Part shown: positions 12,340-23,804 of the stretch, one piece after another
How positions within the stretch are numbered: position 1 is the first letter of the stretch
Layout: every line of letters begins with the position of its first letter
Assembly: GCA_012932295.1 (NCBI GenBank)
Contig: JAAONU010000001.1
Coordinates: 48,953,134 to 49,017,133, forward strand
Length of the DNA: 64,000 bases
Reading direction: 5' to 3'
From: Cyclina sinensis
Taxonomy: Eukaryota > Mollusca > Bivalvia > Venerida > Veneridae
Position numbers and translations under genes: made by a program
The notes under the pieces: generated by a model
The model's input: only the letters and a program-made list of their open reading frames with translations
Told to the model about the DNA's origin: nothing
The model's database searches: none

Positions 12340-13814
12340 CTGTTTTATTATATGACTACATACAATTGTTTCTACTAAGTTTTCTTCCAGACTGATTTTA
12401 CATTCATAACAATGTGTTAATTTTTTGTAGGACTTTTTATACTCATTCTCACATTACAATAATACTCAGAAGTCTGACAGGTGATTTTGAAATCCAATAT
12501 AACATCAAAAAATAAAAAAAAAACACACCAGACGCCATTTCTTAGAAAAAGTCTGTGTGCGGATGTGTTTTGTTTATTTCCTTGCATTAGAGTAATTTTG
12601 TTAACTGAGTGCCGGGCAACAGACAGCACTACTACGAGTATCAACAGCAATCTATTTTTAGACCTAAAATATAACATGGAAAAAACCCAGAATGCAGGAA
12701 TATAACGATATATTGTTGGTCTCCGACTGCGCTTTGAACCAATGGGATAGCATCTATTTTTATAGGTCATATAATAATAGTTCTTACTTTTTGAACTAGA
12801 AAACCTTAACTTTTATCAATATTTTTAAGTTGTGAGATCTAACCTTTGTAGGACTATGACAAATTTCACGTCAGATAAAAATGAAAGTATATCAGGGTCA
12901 TATCTGTTACATCCCTTGAACAATTACAAGATTATGTAATGAAAATTAAAAGCCTTTTTGAGTAATAACAAGTGTGGACATACTTTTATGGTACAAATTT
13001 GGAAACAGAAACCTTCTTTCACAATCAAGATTGAGAAGTTATATATTATATTTAAGACAATTAACATTGAATGTATGCACAAGTGTATGCAAAGGGGTTT
13101 GTACTACAGTGCTAGGTCAGCTGAAGTTGCCAGCAAATCAGAAAAAAATGTCATTGTCAACAGTGTAATGATACATACATGTAGTGATATTGATAGTGGG
13201 TGTATTGTTTGACAACATTGCATAGATCACTTAAATGATCTCTGGCACAGTCCCAAAAAGTATGACAATAGGACTGTGGGGACTGTATAATACTTCTCTT
13301 TACAGTAGCTTAAAAATACAGTCTTTTCTGTGTTCAGGCATCTGTCTTTTTTTTTCAGTGTATGAATTGTAACTGATAATAAGAAGTTGAGAAGTTAATG
13401 CTGCATAAAAAGCCACTGGAGCACAACTGGCTTCACTCTTCAAGGAAATCTTTTGTCCCATTATTCTTTGTTGACACAGTCAGTAGAGGTACATGTATTT
13501 AAGTTGAAGTGCTCAGAACAATAACACTGGTTTGCAGACTGGTGGAATTGCATGACAGAGAAGGAAGAATTGATGAAATATTTCAAGAGCTGGTTTGTGA
13601 CAAGGAGAGCATACATATGTATGATGATCTATAATTTCTGAAACTTTTTGTATTATGTCACCAAGATTGTATTTCACCAAGGATATAGTGTTATGTTACA
13701 TACATTGCCAAGATCGAGGTATAGTTTTTTTTCAAAGTCATTCATGTCAAACAAGGCATATATTGGGAGAAAGGAATTAAACTTACTTAATTTTACGTAG
13801 TCAATTGCATATTT

Positions 13815-16318
13815 ATGCTTCCCGAAGGGCGAGCATTTAGTTGCCACTTTGTCTGTCCGTCATAATTTTGTCCAGAGCATAACTTGAAAACCCCTGGATA
13901 TAATTTGTTTAAACTGCACAGAGTGGTACAGGGCATTGAGGCGGAGTGCAGTGCCAAAGAACCATAACTCTATTTTGCCCTGTTTTTAGCTCACCTGAGC
14001 ACAAGCTCAGGGTGAGCTTTTCTGATCGGTCTTTGTCCGTCGTCCGTCCGTCCGTCCGTTGTCAACTTTTCATTCAAACGACATCTCCTCTGAAACCAAT
14101 GGAGCAAATTTAATGAAACTTGCCTGGGATGTTCCTTGCATTAAGCTCTACCAAGATTGTTCAAATGGTTCTGGTCCATTGCATTTCTGGTTCACTGGAG
14201 CTTAAAATAGATTTTATAAGTTGGATCTTTAAAAATCTTCTTCTCCGAAACCACAAGGCCTGGAGCTTTGATATTTGGTATGAAGCATCATCTAGTGGAC
14301 CTCTACCAAGTTTGTTCAAATTATGTCCCTGGGGACAAAACTGACCCCACCCCAGGGGTCAGTTGATTTTACATAGAGTTATATAGGGAAAACTTGAAAA
14401 TCTTCTTGTCAGAAACCACAAGGCCTAGAGTTAAGATATTTGGTATGTAGCATTGTCTAGTGGACCTCTACCAAGTTTGTTCAAATCATGGCCTCTGGGT
14501 GAAAAATGGCCCCGCCCAAGGGGCCACTAGTTTTACATAGAGTTATATAGGAAAATCTTAAAAAATCTTCTTGTCAGAAACCGTAAGTTATAGAGCTTAG
14601 ATATTTGGTGTGTAGCATTGTCTAGTGGACTTCTACCAAGTTTGTTCAAATCATGGCCTCTGGGTCAAAAATGGCCCCGCCCTAGGGGCCACTAGTTTTA
14701 CATAGAGTTATATAGGAAAATCTTAAAAAATCTTCTTGTCAGAAACCGTAAGTTATAGAGCTTAGATATTTGGTATGTAGCATTGTCTAGTGGACCTCTA
14801 CCAAGTTTGTTCAAATTCTGGCCTCTGGGTCAAAAATGACCCCGCCCCAGGGGCCACTAGTTTTACATAGAGTTATATAGGAAAATCTTAAAAAATCTTC
14901 TTGTCAGAAACCGTAAGTTATAGAGCTTAGATATTTGGTGTGTAGCATTGTGTAGTGGACCTCTACCAAGTTTGTTCAAATCCTGGCCTCTGGGTCAAAA
15001 ATGGCCCTGCCCCGGGGTCACTTGTTTTACATAGAGTTATATAGGAAAAAATTAAAAAATCTTCTTGTCAGAAACAAGAAGGCCTACAGTTGAGATATTT
15101 GGTATGTAGCATTGTCTAGTGGACCTCTATCAAGTTTGTTCAAATCCTGGCCTCTTGGTCAAAAATGGCCCCGCCCCGGGGTCACTTGTTTTACATAGAG
15201 TTATATAGGAAAATCTTAAAAAAATCTTCTTATCAGAAACCGTAAGTTATAGAGCTTAGATATTTGGTGTGTAGCATTGTCTAGTGGACCTCTACCAAGT
15301 TTGTTAGAAAAATGTCCCTGGGTTCACTATTGGCCCCGCCCGAGGGGTCACAAGTTTTAAATAACAATATAGAAGAAAATCTTTAAAAATCTTCTTGTCT
15401 GAAACCACAAGACCTAGAATTTTAAAATTTGGCATGAAGCAAGCTTTATCAAGCTTTTTCAAATTATTGGATTAGGTTAAAGGTCACGGAGGCTAAAAGA
15501 AGATTTATCTACTGTACCTCATAGAGCCTTCATTTATAGACCAATATCTTTGATATTCAGTATAGAGGTTCCTTGCATGGACCTCTACCCATGGGTAGGG
15601 TTTGAGGTCACAGGGTCAAGGTCAAGGTCACCATAGCTTACAATAGATATTTCTACTTTCTGTCATAGAGCCTTTATTTATTTACTGATATTTTACATAT
15701 TTGGTTTGTAGGCACTTACATATTTTCAATTAAAAAATGAAATACTGCTTAACAGCAAACCTACAGCCAAAGTACTCAGGTGAGCGATCCAGGGCCATCA
15801 TGGCCCTGTTTTTGAATTATCTCCCATTTTAGAAAAATCTTGTCTGGAGTATAATTTATCCTGAAAACCCTTGGACATAATTTGTTTAAACTGCACACAG
15901 TGGTAGATGCATTGACGCAGAGTGCAGTGAGAAAGAACCATAACTCTATTTTGCCCCGTTTTTGAATGATCTCCCCTTTTAGAAAAATCTTGTCCATAGC
16001 AAAACCTGAAAACCCTTGGACATAATTTGTTTAAACTGCACACAGTGGTAGAGGGCATTGACGTTGAGTGCAGTGCCAAAGAACCATAACTCTATTTTGA
16101 CCCATTTTTGAATTATCTTCCCTTTTAGAAAAATCTTGTCCATAGCAAAACCTGAAAACCCTTGGACATAATTTGTTTAAACTGCACACAGTGGTAGAGG
16201 GCATTGACGCGGAGTGCAGTGCCAAAGAACCATAACTCTATTTAGCCCGTTTTTGAATTATCTCCCTTTTTAGAAAAATCTTGTCTGGAGCATAACCTGA
16301 AAACCATTGGAGAAAATT
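13815..16318 (+). repeat. Hairpin-capped tandem-array element, family B (interrupted)
   Basis: Starts with a hairpin (TGCTTCCCG-AAGGGCGAGCA, 13816-13834), then a TCTGTCCGTC block, then units of about 145 bp containing CATAATTTGTTTAAACTGCA and GTGCAGTG-CAAAGAACCA. The array is interrupted at 13988-15808 by a family A element and resumes with the rest of the same unit. At least four unit copies are visible (13900, 15876, 16021, 16167). The repeated minus-strand open frames here are by-products of the array. Confidence 0.7.
13988..15808 (+). mobile_element. Hairpin-capped tandem-array element, family A, copy 1
   Basis: The 5' end is a hairpin AGCTCACCTGAGC ... GCTCAGGGTGAGCT (13988-14018), followed by a CCGTC run (14035-14060). 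The body has about seven tandem units of 165 bp (TGGAC phase marks at 14461, 14626, 14791, 14956, 15120, 15285). The 3' end has an inverted copy of the head (CTCAGGTGAGC, 15778) and a hairpin AGGGCCATCATGGCCCT. It sits inside a family B array and GCCCTGTTTTT occurs at both junctions. Architecture resembles bivalve pearl and Helentron-associated elements; no protein is encoded. Confidence 0.7.
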
Positions 16319-16945
16319 ATGCTCCCTGAAGGGGGAGCATATAGTTGCCACTTTGTCTGTCTGTCCGTCCCGTTCGTCCATCTATTCGTCTGTCATAATT
16401 TTGTCCAGAGCATAACAAAATAACTATGAGAGATATCAAGACCAAACTTCATAGGTAGTTAGATCTCATTAAAGAGCAGTGCAGTGCACATGAATCATAA
16501 TTCTTGCTTTATTCATTGAGTTATTGCCCTTTGAAATTTTCACATACTTATTTTTTTGTCCGGGGCATATGTCACAAAGTATAAGAGTTATCAACTTGAA
16601 ACATTATAAGTAGATAGATCTCATTGATGAGCAGTGCAATGCACCAGAACCATGACTCTTGCTTTATTAATTTTTGAGTTATTGCCCTTTAAAAAATCGC
16701 ATACTTATTTTTTGTCCGGGGCATATCACTAAGTATAAGAGATATTAACATGAAACTTTATTGGTAGATAGATCTCTATGAGGAGAAGTGCAGCGTGCAA
16801 GAACCGTAACTCTGTTTTGCATAATTTAGGAGTTATTGCCCTTTGTTATTTTTCATACTTTAAAAAAAATACATATTAAACAATAGCCCTTTTGGAATTG
16901 GCATTGATTCGGGGAGCATCTATCGGTTCTACTGATTTCTTGTTT
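16319..16945 (+). repeat. Hairpin-headed element, family B, second copy
   Basis: A new head hairpin (TGCTCCCTGAAGGGGGAGCA, 16320-16339) directly follows the first family B copy and is followed by TCTGTCTGTCCGTCC. Three degenerate units carry GAGCAGTGCA and GGAGTTATTGCCCTTT-like text. The 3' part near 16910-16945 reads GGGGAGCATC ... TTTCTTGTTT, similar to ends of sister families. Confidence 0.55.
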
Positions 16946-17159
16946 TATTCTGCTTTTGACCGATGTAATGTACAGCCACAAACTGGTGTTAGCACATTTA
17001 CACCCGATCTCACCCCATCAGCTTGTGCAATGGTTTACCCCCACCTCATCAGCCTGTTGGAGAACTTAACGTTGGACACTGTTTATTTGTTTCGATGACA
17101 GCAGTATGAAAGCAGCAGACAAAAGCAGAAGAAATCAAAAGATACAAAATTTAAACATA

Positions 17160-17188
17160 TTCATTCATTCATGCATTCATTCATTCTA
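17160..17188. repeat. (ATTC)n microsatellite
   Basis: Short tetranucleotide run of CATTCATTCATG-type repeats. Confidence 0.7.
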
Positions 17189-18210
17189 TAATGGCTTGAT
17201 AACCATATTTTCACATTCCTTCATAATAATATCAAGTTCAGTTAGACAAACTGTATACTAGTTAACAGTATTTTATTATTGAATTGAACTGTTATAATCT
17301 ATCCCCTTTCATAGCTCTATACTTCTATATTTATAACTGATAAGCTTTTTAAGTTGTATTGATTTATCAATACATATAAATACATGTTTGATTTAAAACT
17401 TGAGATTGATTTCGTCCTGTCTCTAAGACTTAAAAATTGTTGTGTTCATAGAAGGTTAATACTGCTATGAACAGTCAAACTGTGGTAAATCAATCACTCG
17501 GTGCTTCATAGAATTTTATTATAATTATTTAAATATAAGGCTGTGCCTTAAATTTGTCCTTGGACAAGGTCAGTTGGATCCACACAGGCTGCAATCTGTC
17601 TAGATATGACAAAAAAATGGTACCAATATCTTAGACTAGATTAATAAAAAAAAAACCACAAGGATTTTCATTATGGAAAGTTTCCAAACTCGAGACTTTT
17701 TTTTTTTTTTTGCATTATTTCACAGTGAACTGTGATGTTTTCAAGAAATTGTTACTGACATTGTCAGCAAACACAACTTCTTGTTTGATCAGAGAGGTGA
17801 AGAACATTGCTTAGTGATAAGATAGTACTGTGATAGTTACATTACTAGTTATATCTGGTATACTGTAGGTTATAGTTAGATAACAGTTAGTACATTATAC
17901 ATGTTACTACATGACCTTCTAACTGATATGTCAGTCCTTTAAAGTTACTTCAGATTTTGTGGTCGTTTCAGTGTGACAGATTATTGACATTCAAGTAATA
18001 TCAATAGAATTTACTTCCTGAAAAGCTCTTTTAACCAAGATAAAATTTAAAGTGGTGTTAATTGGAGGATCATGGTGGGACATCAAGAATAAATTCAATA
18101 CTAAAGTTACATACCGTAGTAGGTTGTCCATGACTGCAGGAAGGTCTGTCTACTGTGAGGTCACTTTAAATGTCAGGGTCAGCATGACTTTTTGTCTGAA
18201 ATGCGTAGGG

Positions 18211-18259
18211 TTGTGTGTGTGTGCGTGTGTGTGTTGGGTGGGGGGGGGAGGGGGGGGGT
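18211..18259. repeat. (GT)n followed by G-runs
   Basis: A GT-rich dinucleotide tract leads into nine G, an A and nine more G. The G-runs could form a G-quadruplex on the + strand. Confidence 0.8.
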
Positions 18260-18520
18260 CATACAAAGAAAACAAATTTATCTGAGACTTTTTTATTTTA
18301 TTTTCTTGTGTAACAACTAGTAAATTAAAAGCCAAAATGTTTCTTAAATTCTTTTAAATTCATGGTCAAAATTTTCCTATTTTCATGAGTAACATTTAAA
18401 AGCAGTAACAAAAAGAATCTAACTTGGGATAGCTAGTTTCTTTAAACAGGTGCTTCTGTTTTGCAAACATCTGAGAAAATCTTTTATTTCAGTTTAAATA
18501 ACTTCTTCCTAGATAGGTTA

Positions 18521-18594
18521 GAGGCTATGAAGTGAAATCTTCAGCATTAAGGAACCGAGGTTTCTTAATGATGAAGATTTCACTTCATAGCCTC
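18521..18594. repeat. 74-bp near-perfect hairpin
   Basis: Arms 18521-18556 and 18559-18594 (36 nt each) pair at 34 of 36 positions around a 2-nt centre. Arm start GAGGCTATGAAGTGAAATC, arm end TTCACTTCATAGCCTC. It could be a minimal foldback element, the remains of a MITE, or a small-RNA precursor, though the loop is unusually small for a canonical pre-miRNA. Confidence 0.8.
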
Positions 18595-20565
18595 GATCTG
18601 TCCTACTTAGTGTTTGCACCTCCCGTTTTGATCTTTCACTTTTTTCGTTGGCTTCCTTATTTGGAAGATACCTGCCCGTGATCAAACCACTCCCACTTGT
18701 GCGCTGACACAGCTGCGCAGACAAGTGTTTTGATAGGTATAAAAAAGAAATAGAACAACACTCTTCATTATTAAGTTGAAAAATCGCAATTCTTCACAGA
18801 TAAATCATAAATCTGTTAGAAATTTAAATATCTTTGCTTTCTGATTGGCTAGAGAAATAGGGCAAACACTAAATGTGACAAAAGTTTTCCCCAAGTATTT
18901 CTGCAAATGCAGATATGTGGTATAGATTTTAAAAATAATTGAAATCTTTCTTGACATCTTGTATTAAAAAGAATAAAAAGTCCTTTGGATGAAATAATTG
19001 AGCCAGTTATAAAAGGAGTGTTGTAAGCTTCTTAATTGAAATAAATATGAAATATATTTCCTTACACCTGAAAAAGTCAGCTGCCACTATAGTGTGAATG
19101 CTGTGCTTGTCTGGCAGTTGAGGTTTTTTGCACTGTCTGAAAATAGAAATCAATAAGACATTAGCTAAATATTTCTCTGAACAAGCCTGCAGCAGCTCAA
19201 AGAGTCTGTGATTATATGTAATATTTGTTGTGTTCTGATCAGAGCGGCTCAGTTTAGAAAAGTACATAATCTAGAGCTGGTTTTAATCTTTCCAGGCATC
19301 TTAAATTTCTCATTCTTAAAAGCACTACTTATGCATCTGTATTATAACATGTTTATTAAACTGGTTATAGAAACTGCTGGAATAATGCAAAATTTAAGTA
19401 AATGAGTCTTTATTCTGCACAAATTGAGATTAATGGATAAAAAATTTAAAAAGTGCATCAAAATCAGTTGTCTTATTTTAGAAAGTATTTTGTTTAAGTT
19501 ACAATGGGCAGGTATACATGTAATTATGATTCAGTTCCACTTTCAAAGATAAAATGTACTGAAATGACAGGATTTACTTTATATATGTGCCAGAACTATA
19601 TTCTTCTAATGATTATGATGAATTAGACACTGCAAGCTTTTGGCAAATCTGACTGAACACCTTAATTAAATTGGTTTGGTATGAAAGATAACTTGATTGA
19701 TGGTCATGTGTTTGAGTCCCTCTACTGACCATTATTTGATCAAGTTTGCAGTTCTTTTTGGAGAATTGTGGTCTTGTACTGGTCTTTCCCAGGAATATGA
19801 ATAGGTAAACTTCCATTCTGATATGACTTAAAGAGGGTACTAAACTCAAGTAAACCAAATTGGTAAGAGTTAAATATTTACATTTTGTTGTCTTTTCAAA
19901 TTGTCCTTGCCCAGTGTAGAACAAATTTCCTATATTTTTATGTTTTATAATAAATATTATATCAAGATGAGTGTAAGGCAGCAAGCAAGTGTGCCATCAG
20001 GTTAATTTGACAAACTCCAGTACAATCTTCTTCTCAGCATCTTTCAGGTGCTCAGAAGTGCAGGAAGCATTCATCAAGGTAAACAGCACCAGGGGCATAG
20101 CTAGGCCAAAGTTGAGTATACACACAAAACCACATGGGGGTCCAGAGCAGAGCAGAGTTCTGATGTGGACTAGGGGGCATAGCCCCCAGAAGTTCCACAG
20201 ATTACCATCAAGTTGCTATGATTTATTGGTACCAAGCCTAGTTGAGCATATCTTCAGCATTTTACTGTTGAGTGATTTTCAGCAAAGTTAGAGCCTTTAT
20301 TTTTCAAAATTTTAACACATATGGGCATATCTGCATAATTGCTTGTCGAGGAAACTTATTTTGAGGAAACTTAACAGGAATGATCATTAGCAAGTGTAGA
20401 CTAGTTATGTGTATTATTGATGTATTCCAGTCAGCTGCTTTTTGCTGCATTGTGGCCGTTAATTTGTCCAAATTTGAATACATTTAGACATATCACCATA
20501 ACCGCTGATAAGGCTTTGAGGCAACTTTACAGGAATGATTATAAACAAGAGTAGATATGCATATA

Positions 20566-20963
20566 TGTGACCCGGAAAAATCCACCTGCCCCGAGCTGGG
20601 TTTGAACTCGGGTACCTTCGATTACTAAGCGGACACTCTACCACGTCGCCATAAAAGCTAGCTGATAGGCAAGGGAGTACAAGTGCCGTATTATACCTCT
20701 GCTACGTACACCCCCTCCTTCTAAGAATTCGTCCTCGAATTCTTGGAGTAATGAATGTTTGTGGGACTTTCTAAGGGTGCCATCACATCTAAACTTGTGA
20801 GTTATTTACGTTGGGCGCCAAATGTGACCCGGAAAAATCCACCTGCCCCGAGCTGGGTTTGAACTCGGGTACCTTCGATTACTAAGCGGACACTCTACCA
20901 TGTCGCCATAAAAGCTAGCTGATAGGCAAGGGAGTACAAGTGCCGTATTATACCTCTGCTACA
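20566..20963 (-). mobile_element. Miniature LTR retrotransposon (TRIM) with tRNA-like LTRs
   Basis: Two direct repeats of 145 bp (20566-20710) and 141 bp (20823-20963) differ by one substitution and a 4-bp indel and flank only 112 bp. Read on the minus strand the LTRs start TGTA and end GGGTCACA (TG...CA). Directly after the first minus-strand LTR is TTTGGCGCCCAACG, the classic form of a retroviral/Gypsy primer-binding site. Directly before the second is the polypurine tract AGAAGGAGGGGG. The flanks give a 4-bp TATA duplication. There is no coding capacity, so mobility would need proteins from an autonomous LTR element. Each LTR holds a tRNA-like sequence. Near-identical LTRs suggest a recent insertion. 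Confidence 0.8.
20590..20652 (-). promoter_or_regulatory. tRNA-like Pol III promoter in the left LTR
   Basis: On the minus strand TGGCGACGTGGTAGAG matches a tRNA A box and D arm, and AGTTCAAACCC, about 30 nt downstream, matches a B box with two deviations. The intervening GCTTAGTAATC fits an anticodon arm. The acceptor stem does not pair, so this is a tRNA-derived promoter, not a functional tRNA gene. An equivalent copy lies in the right LTR (20847-20909). Confidence 0.7.
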
Positions 20964-22829
20964 TATATTTGTCATGTTCTGGTTGAATGATTTTAGCAAA
21001 GTTACAGCCCTTGATTTCTCCAAATTTGAATTCAGTTAGGCATATCTCCATAACGGCTGGTTAGATTTTGATGAAACTTCACAGCAATGATCACATGTTG
21101 TTGGCTTATACTGGTCAGATGTATTTTAGCAGAGTTGTGGCCCTTGATTTGTCCAAATTTGAATACAGTTGGGCATTATTATAACCGTTGGATGGATGTT
21201 GGGGAAACTTCACGGGAATGATCGAGACCAAGTGAATTTATGCATATTATCAGGGTGTTCCTAGCGGACAGTTTTTATATTGAAAATGAAATTCATTGAC
21301 ATGATTAAGAGTTATGAAATCATCAGAATGTCACATAATGATTTATCCATTTTATCTTATAAAAGTGATCGGTATGGTAAGTTTTGTCAGGATATAAAAA
21401 CATCATTCAATTTTCATATAGCTAGAAGACAAGCAACACATACATAAAAGTATTTGATACTGTAGTAGAACTTGCCATATCTTTGTAAGCATCGACTCTT
21501 GACAGCCCATAATTCTAATTGTCTGTGTTTGTAGTTAGATAGATTGTACCCTTGCCAGAAGCTGTTCTTTTTCCAAAAGGCTATGAAAAAAATCAGTAAA
21601 GTTACATTTCCGTATTAAGGTAAAGTTATTAACTGGTAGGTTAAGTGGTCTTTTGTATCACAATATGATTAAATTATAGAGATATCCAAATTTTGAAGCA
21701 ATATTCAAAAGATTACGTAATGCTTTCTAGCTGCTAATTTTGAAGCTGCACAAAGCATGAATTTAGAGTGTCTGATTTCAAAGTAGGGTCAGTCTGTTGG
21801 GATGTCAAACCAGTACCTGCTTCAAAACTTTGGAGTGTAAAAAGTATCACCCACTTTGTTACTGAATCTTTTACCTTTGCATGTTTGCTAAAGCAAATTA
21901 TTTCTTGAAGTTCACTTGCTGTAATTAAAAGCAGAGCTAAAACCAAAGAACTAAAATATCAAAGATTAGAAACTCCTTTATACGCAAATGGAAAACACCG
22001 ATTAATCATGTGACATTAACTACCATTCTCCTGACAATCTAAATATTAAATCTGCAAAATCCTAATTGGAGATAAAAAATAGAAAAAAGGCTTTCTTTTA
22101 AAATTTTGAATGTGTCATAGAATTTTTTTTATCTTAAGTTATATTTAGTCACGATGTAGATGTACTAAAGGATTTCGGACATCACAAAACTAACACACAG
22201 GGTTTTTTTCCTTTGGATATAACATTAAATTCTGGTACATTTTTGAAAAGGAGGGTACCAATATGTAGAAAAAATGTATGCTGTGTTGCATGATGCATAT
22301 TATTTATAATTATCAAGCTTATTGATATATAATACAAACAAGACTTTGCAAGACTTTTTCATGCAATGAGATTTTGTGAGATATCTTCTATAATCTACTT
22401 CTACTTGATACTCCCGAGCAATCAATACCGACTATAACTGGGAGGCGCTTTGTCAGGAAAGCAAGTAGCAAGTCGTTTTAGTTCTTTGCTAAAAGACATT
22501 GGAAAAGTTCTCTGCTGTAAGGTCTTTCAAACGTTTGAGGCAGATAGAGCCCATGATTGCTGTAACCATATTAGCTAAATATTTCATAAGGTTGAATCAG
22601 GTAACCTAGATTCTTGCATATGAGGGATGAATTTCAAGTATATATATTGTACTGAGTAATTGTAAAGTGTATGTGACTTTCGGAAACTACATTCACTCTC
22701 AATAGTGATACTGAAAATATTCAAGAATGTTAAGATGAGCTTCATGTCACAGTCGAGCTACACGAGTTTGTTTGCTCTCTTGTTCCTTTTGGAATGTTAT
22801 TACACGCATGTGTGGATAGTCACGTGATG
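20964..22829. other. Stretch without recognisable gene
   Basis: After the end of the family G repeat (about 21260) no coding exon, hairpin or repeat with supported boundaries was seen up to the promoter-like block at 22830. Confidence 0.4.
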
Positions 22830-23080
22830 TCTGCGCATGCGTAAAACAGGCATTTAATCTGACAGATTTGCTCCGCGATGAATGCTGCCTAACTTGGCTC
22901 TTTCGGGCCTGTTAGCCTATCTGAAGTTACTAAGTTAAAGTTTATTTCGGCAATAAAGTATGTCTCTCAACCGGTGCTTTCTAAAGATTGTAATATTATT
23001 TTGACTGTATGCCGTTAGCAAACTGTGATATATGTGCAATCTTTCCAGGGTAGCAACTCGTCGTTGAATTCCTTTCCGAG
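22830..23080 (+). promoter_or_regulatory. Promoter-like block and candidate 5' UTR exon
   Basis: CACGTG (an E-box) and TGCGCATGCG (an NRF1-type palindrome) occur at 22823-22843, followed by CpG-containing sequence and a candidate exon ending TTCCGAG|GTAAGAA at 23080. This is the most housekeeping-promoter-like sequence upstream of the TNRC6 gene on its strand. It might equally serve the damaged coding region starting at 23481. Transcript data are needed to decide; confidence is low. Confidence 0.35.
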
Positions 23081-23794
23081 GTAAGAAACGCTTACACATT
23101 CGTAACAAAATTTTATTTTCTGAAATATATTAAGCTATAATGTTATCAGCTTTACGGGTATAAATTATATCTGGATACACTTGGTTTTAAATCGTTTCAA
23201 GTATAAATAAGTTTTTTGTATTTTTTAAAATCCAGACGGGCTCGACGAAAGTAGGTCAAGTTGTTTATAAATTTTGTTCGGCGTTTGTTTACAGAATAGA
23301 AAGGTGCAACCAAGGTAAAACGGTCAGCAATATTGTCTTTAGGTCAGGATGCGAAAAAGCATTGGTTTATTTGGAAGAAAATATCAGTTTAATGTGCAGA
23401 TTTTAGATGCATTCTTTCGAAGCTAAGTGGTTGTTCGTCCTCCATCTTTGCAAGTTGACCGCAGTCATTTATTATTCAAAATGGCGGAGTGCCGAGGTCG
23501 TTTTTTTTTATATGAATGTCTGTGTATCGAAATGATAGGTGAGTTGTCTAAGACAACATCTTCTGAGATTACCAAAGAACTATTTGGAGCTTATGTGTTT
23601 ATCCATGACATTTTTGTTAAAGGACAGGTTGAATCTTTTACAAGAGATGAAGGGAGTTGCATTTTCTTGTCACAGATGGGGGTTGTTATAAAAGTAATGG
23701 AAGTTGTCGAAGATCTTGTTGTCCAGTGCAACAACCAAATATGATTGGTCATTTATGTTGCTTTTTAATAAAGAGTATTTATCTGATTATAATC

Positions 23795-23804
23795 ATGTTA
23801 CACT
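23795..23804. repeat. 10-bp LINE target duplication (ATGTTACACT), left
   Basis: Identical to 25869-25878 on the far side of the LINE. Confidence 0.75.

Larger units (their letters stand above)
20330..21260 (+). repeat. Degenerate tandem repeat family G (interrupted)
   Basis: Units of about 133-150 bp carry TTGTCCAAATTTGAATACA, a CATATC-CATAAC block and ACTT-ACAGGAATGATCA (phase marks at 20372, 20518, 21070, 21203). When the LTR element at 20566-20963 is removed, the gap between the second and third marks shrinks to about 150 bp, restoring the period. Confidence 0.6.

Noticed and set aside
15776..16225. Several similar minus-strand open frames
   Set aside because: They repeat with the 145-bp period of the family B array and share no domain with known proteins; they are products of the tandem repeat.
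20590..20652. A tRNA gene on the minus strand
   Set aside because: A and B boxes are present, but there is no acceptor stem and the same sequence recurs in the second LTR; it is a promoter inside a TRIM.
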